Source: Verrucomicrobiota bacterium
Lineage (GTDB): Bacteria; Verrucomicrobiota; Verrucomicrobiia; Chthoniobacterales; UBA10450
Assembly (NCBI GenBank): GCA_003217965.1
Contig: QHNB01000074.1
Span: forward strand, 1-6,049
Direction: 5' to 3'
DNA: 6,049 nucleotides
A program made the position numbers and the translations under genes. The stretch's first letter is position 1; each line of letters begins with the position of its first letter. A model generated the notes under the pieces. The model saw nothing but the letters and a program-made list of their open reading frames with translations, made no database searches and was not told the DNA's origin. Below are positions 4,937 to 6,049 of the stretch, piece by piece.

Positions 4937-6049
4937 TCAGGCGCGTAGATCCGCGGCACGTACGGGCAAACTGCTAAGCCGGACTCCGGTGGCGGCGAAA
5001 ATTGCGTTTGTGATCGCGGGAACAATCGGCGGGACCGGGGGCTCGCCGACGCCGTACGGCTGCACTTTGTCGCTCCGCACAAGGTGAACCTCGATGACCG
5101 GAGTGTCGCGCATTCGCGCAACCGGGTAATCAGCAAACGTACTTTGTTGCACTTGCCCATTGCGAAATGTGATTTCGCCCCCGAGAGCAGAGGAGAGTCC
5201 CCACAGAATACCGCTCTCGACTTGTTGCTCCACCCCCGTAGGATTGACGATCAGCCCGCAATCGATCGCTGCTGTCACGCGGTGCACCCGCACGTGACCG
5301 CTGCCGTTGACCGATACTTCGACCACATAGGCCACGTGGGTTTCGCCATCGTAAACATTACAGGCTATGCCACGCCCTCCTCCTTTCGCCATGGGACGAC
5401 GCCAGTCCGATTTCTCCCCCACAATCTCGAGAACCTTGCGCAAGCGTCGGCGATCGATGTTGAGCGAGCCGGCTTTGACCAGGTCGGCACCCTCGAGCAA
5501 TTTCAGCCGATAAGCTAATGGATCAACGCCGGTGGCAGCGGCGACTTCATCAATAAACGATTCGCGCGCAAAAACGCTCGAAGGAGCGAAAACCGAACGC
5601 CACGGGCCATGCCGCACCGGTATATCCACCGTTACATACGAGGTCTCAATCGAAGGGATGACGTAGGGGATGTCATACACGCCCCATGATAAATCCTGGT
5701 AGTAGGCCGCATCTCGGATGACCGCCGGGCTCTCCGGTTTATCAATATTGTGCGGTGACCCAGCTTTGGTGTGCTGCCATTTTATGAGGTTGCCTCCAAC
5801 GTCTAGGGTCGCGCTCAATCGATGCGCTGATGCTCCTTGAAAATGGCCGTGCTGCATGTCGTCCGGTCGACTCCAAAGCACCTGCACGGGCGCTTTCACT
5901 GCTCGCGAAATCTCGGCGGCTTCCAGCGCGTAATCGATTCCCAGCCGTCGACCGAACCCACCGCCTATCAGGGTGACGTGCACTTCCACATTCACAGGTG
6001 GAATACCGAGCAACTCGGCCACTTCCTCTTGCAATTTATTTGGCGCCTG
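4937..6049 (-). CDS. Molybdopterin-binding subunit of a xanthine dehydrogenase/isoquinoline oxidoreductase-type enzyme (C-terminal half)
   Basis: The gene is cut by the right edge; 370 residues of an expected 700-750 remain. It is the large subunit of a molybdenum hydroxylase that oxidises aldehydes or N-heterocycles using water, passing electrons to a 2Fe-2S partner. Fragment residues 1-3 (Q-A-P) match the conserved TQxP region. GGGFGRR (29-35) is the molybdopterin-binding glycine loop. IDCGLIVNPTGVEQQVESG is the conserved stretch lining the cofactor. GVGEPPVPPIVPAITNAI (333-350) contains Glu336, the catalytic glutamate that activates the Mo-bound water. The GGGFGRR form and the single-chain layout favour the IorB-like branch (isoquinoline 1-oxidoreductase beta subunit) over classical XdhB. 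The TTG at 6034 is an internal leucine, not the start, because the frame remains open to 6049. The small Fe-S subunit would be expected just outside the window. The stop is TGA (complement of 4937-4939); the serine hydrolase follows after 142 bp on the same strand. Confidence 0.9.
   Translation of the reverse strand, partial: QAPNKLQEEVAELLGIPPVNVEVHVTLIGGGFGRRLGIDYALEAAEISRAVKAPVQVLWSRPDDMQHGHFQGASAHRLSATLDVGGNLIKWQHTKAGSPHNIDKPESPAVIRDAAYYQDLSWGVYDIPYVIPSIETSYVTVDIPVRHGPWRSVFAPSSVFARESFIDEVAAATGVDPLAYRLKLLEGADLVKAGSLNIDRRRLRKVLEIVGEKSDWRRPMAKGGGRGIACNVYDGETHVAYVVEVSVNGSGHVRVHRVTAAIDCGLIVNPTGVEQQVESGILWGLSSALGGEITFRNGQVQQSTFADYPVARMRDTPVIEVHLVRSDKVQPYGVGEPPVPPIVPAITNAIFAATGVRLSSLPVRAADLRA

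Noticed and set aside
5084..5518. 144-codon plus-strand frame opposite the oxidoreductase
   Set aside because: Complement of a well-supported molybdopterin subunit; no motif of its own.

Overview
The window reads as an ordinary piece of chromosome from a Gram-negative, probably soil-type bacterium with moderate-to-high GC. The Gram-negative call rests on a C-terminal fragment ending like an outer-membrane beta-barrel, signal peptides with AxA cleavage sites on two proteins, and a molybdenum hydroxylase of the IorB type. The gene styles remind me of Verrucomicrobia or Acidobacteria, but that is an impression and not something the sequence proves. There is no rRNA, tRNA, CRISPR array, transposase or phage gene.

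Layout, left to right. Positions 1-82 hold the end of a probable outer-membrane beta-barrel gene (+). A 164-bp intergenic gap follows with an imperfect hairpin and a good sigma70-like promoter, whose -10 region is covered by a perfect 6+4+6 inverted repeat. Next are a small PAPS-type sulfotransferase (247-939, +) and, 39 bp later, a single-domain cupin (979-1356, +), probably co-transcribed. A strong hairpin without a T tract (1393-1420) separates these from a second + strand pair: an APC-superfamily amino acid permease (GTG start, 1508-2851) and a secreted protein of unknown function (2848-3936), joined by a 4-bp ATGA stop/start overlap.

The right part is on the minus strand. A beta-lactamase-fold serine hydrolase (3883-4794) converges on the secreted protein, and the two coding regions overlap tail to tail by 54 bp. 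Upstream of it, after 142 bp, lies the C-terminal half of a xanthine dehydrogenase/isoquinoline oxidoreductase-type molybdopterin subunit (4937 to the right edge), which is cut by the window.

Functionally there are three loose units: sulfotransferase plus cupin; permease plus secreted protein, the tightest link and so the best clue to the unknown protein; and an oxidoreductase followed by a periplasmic hydrolase that appears to lack an internal block of its fold. I see no clear multi-gene novel system. The most notable items are the uncharacterised secreted protein coupled to a transporter, the apparent internal deletion in the serine hydrolase, the in-register antisense gene overlap, and the palindrome over the sulfotransferase promoter.
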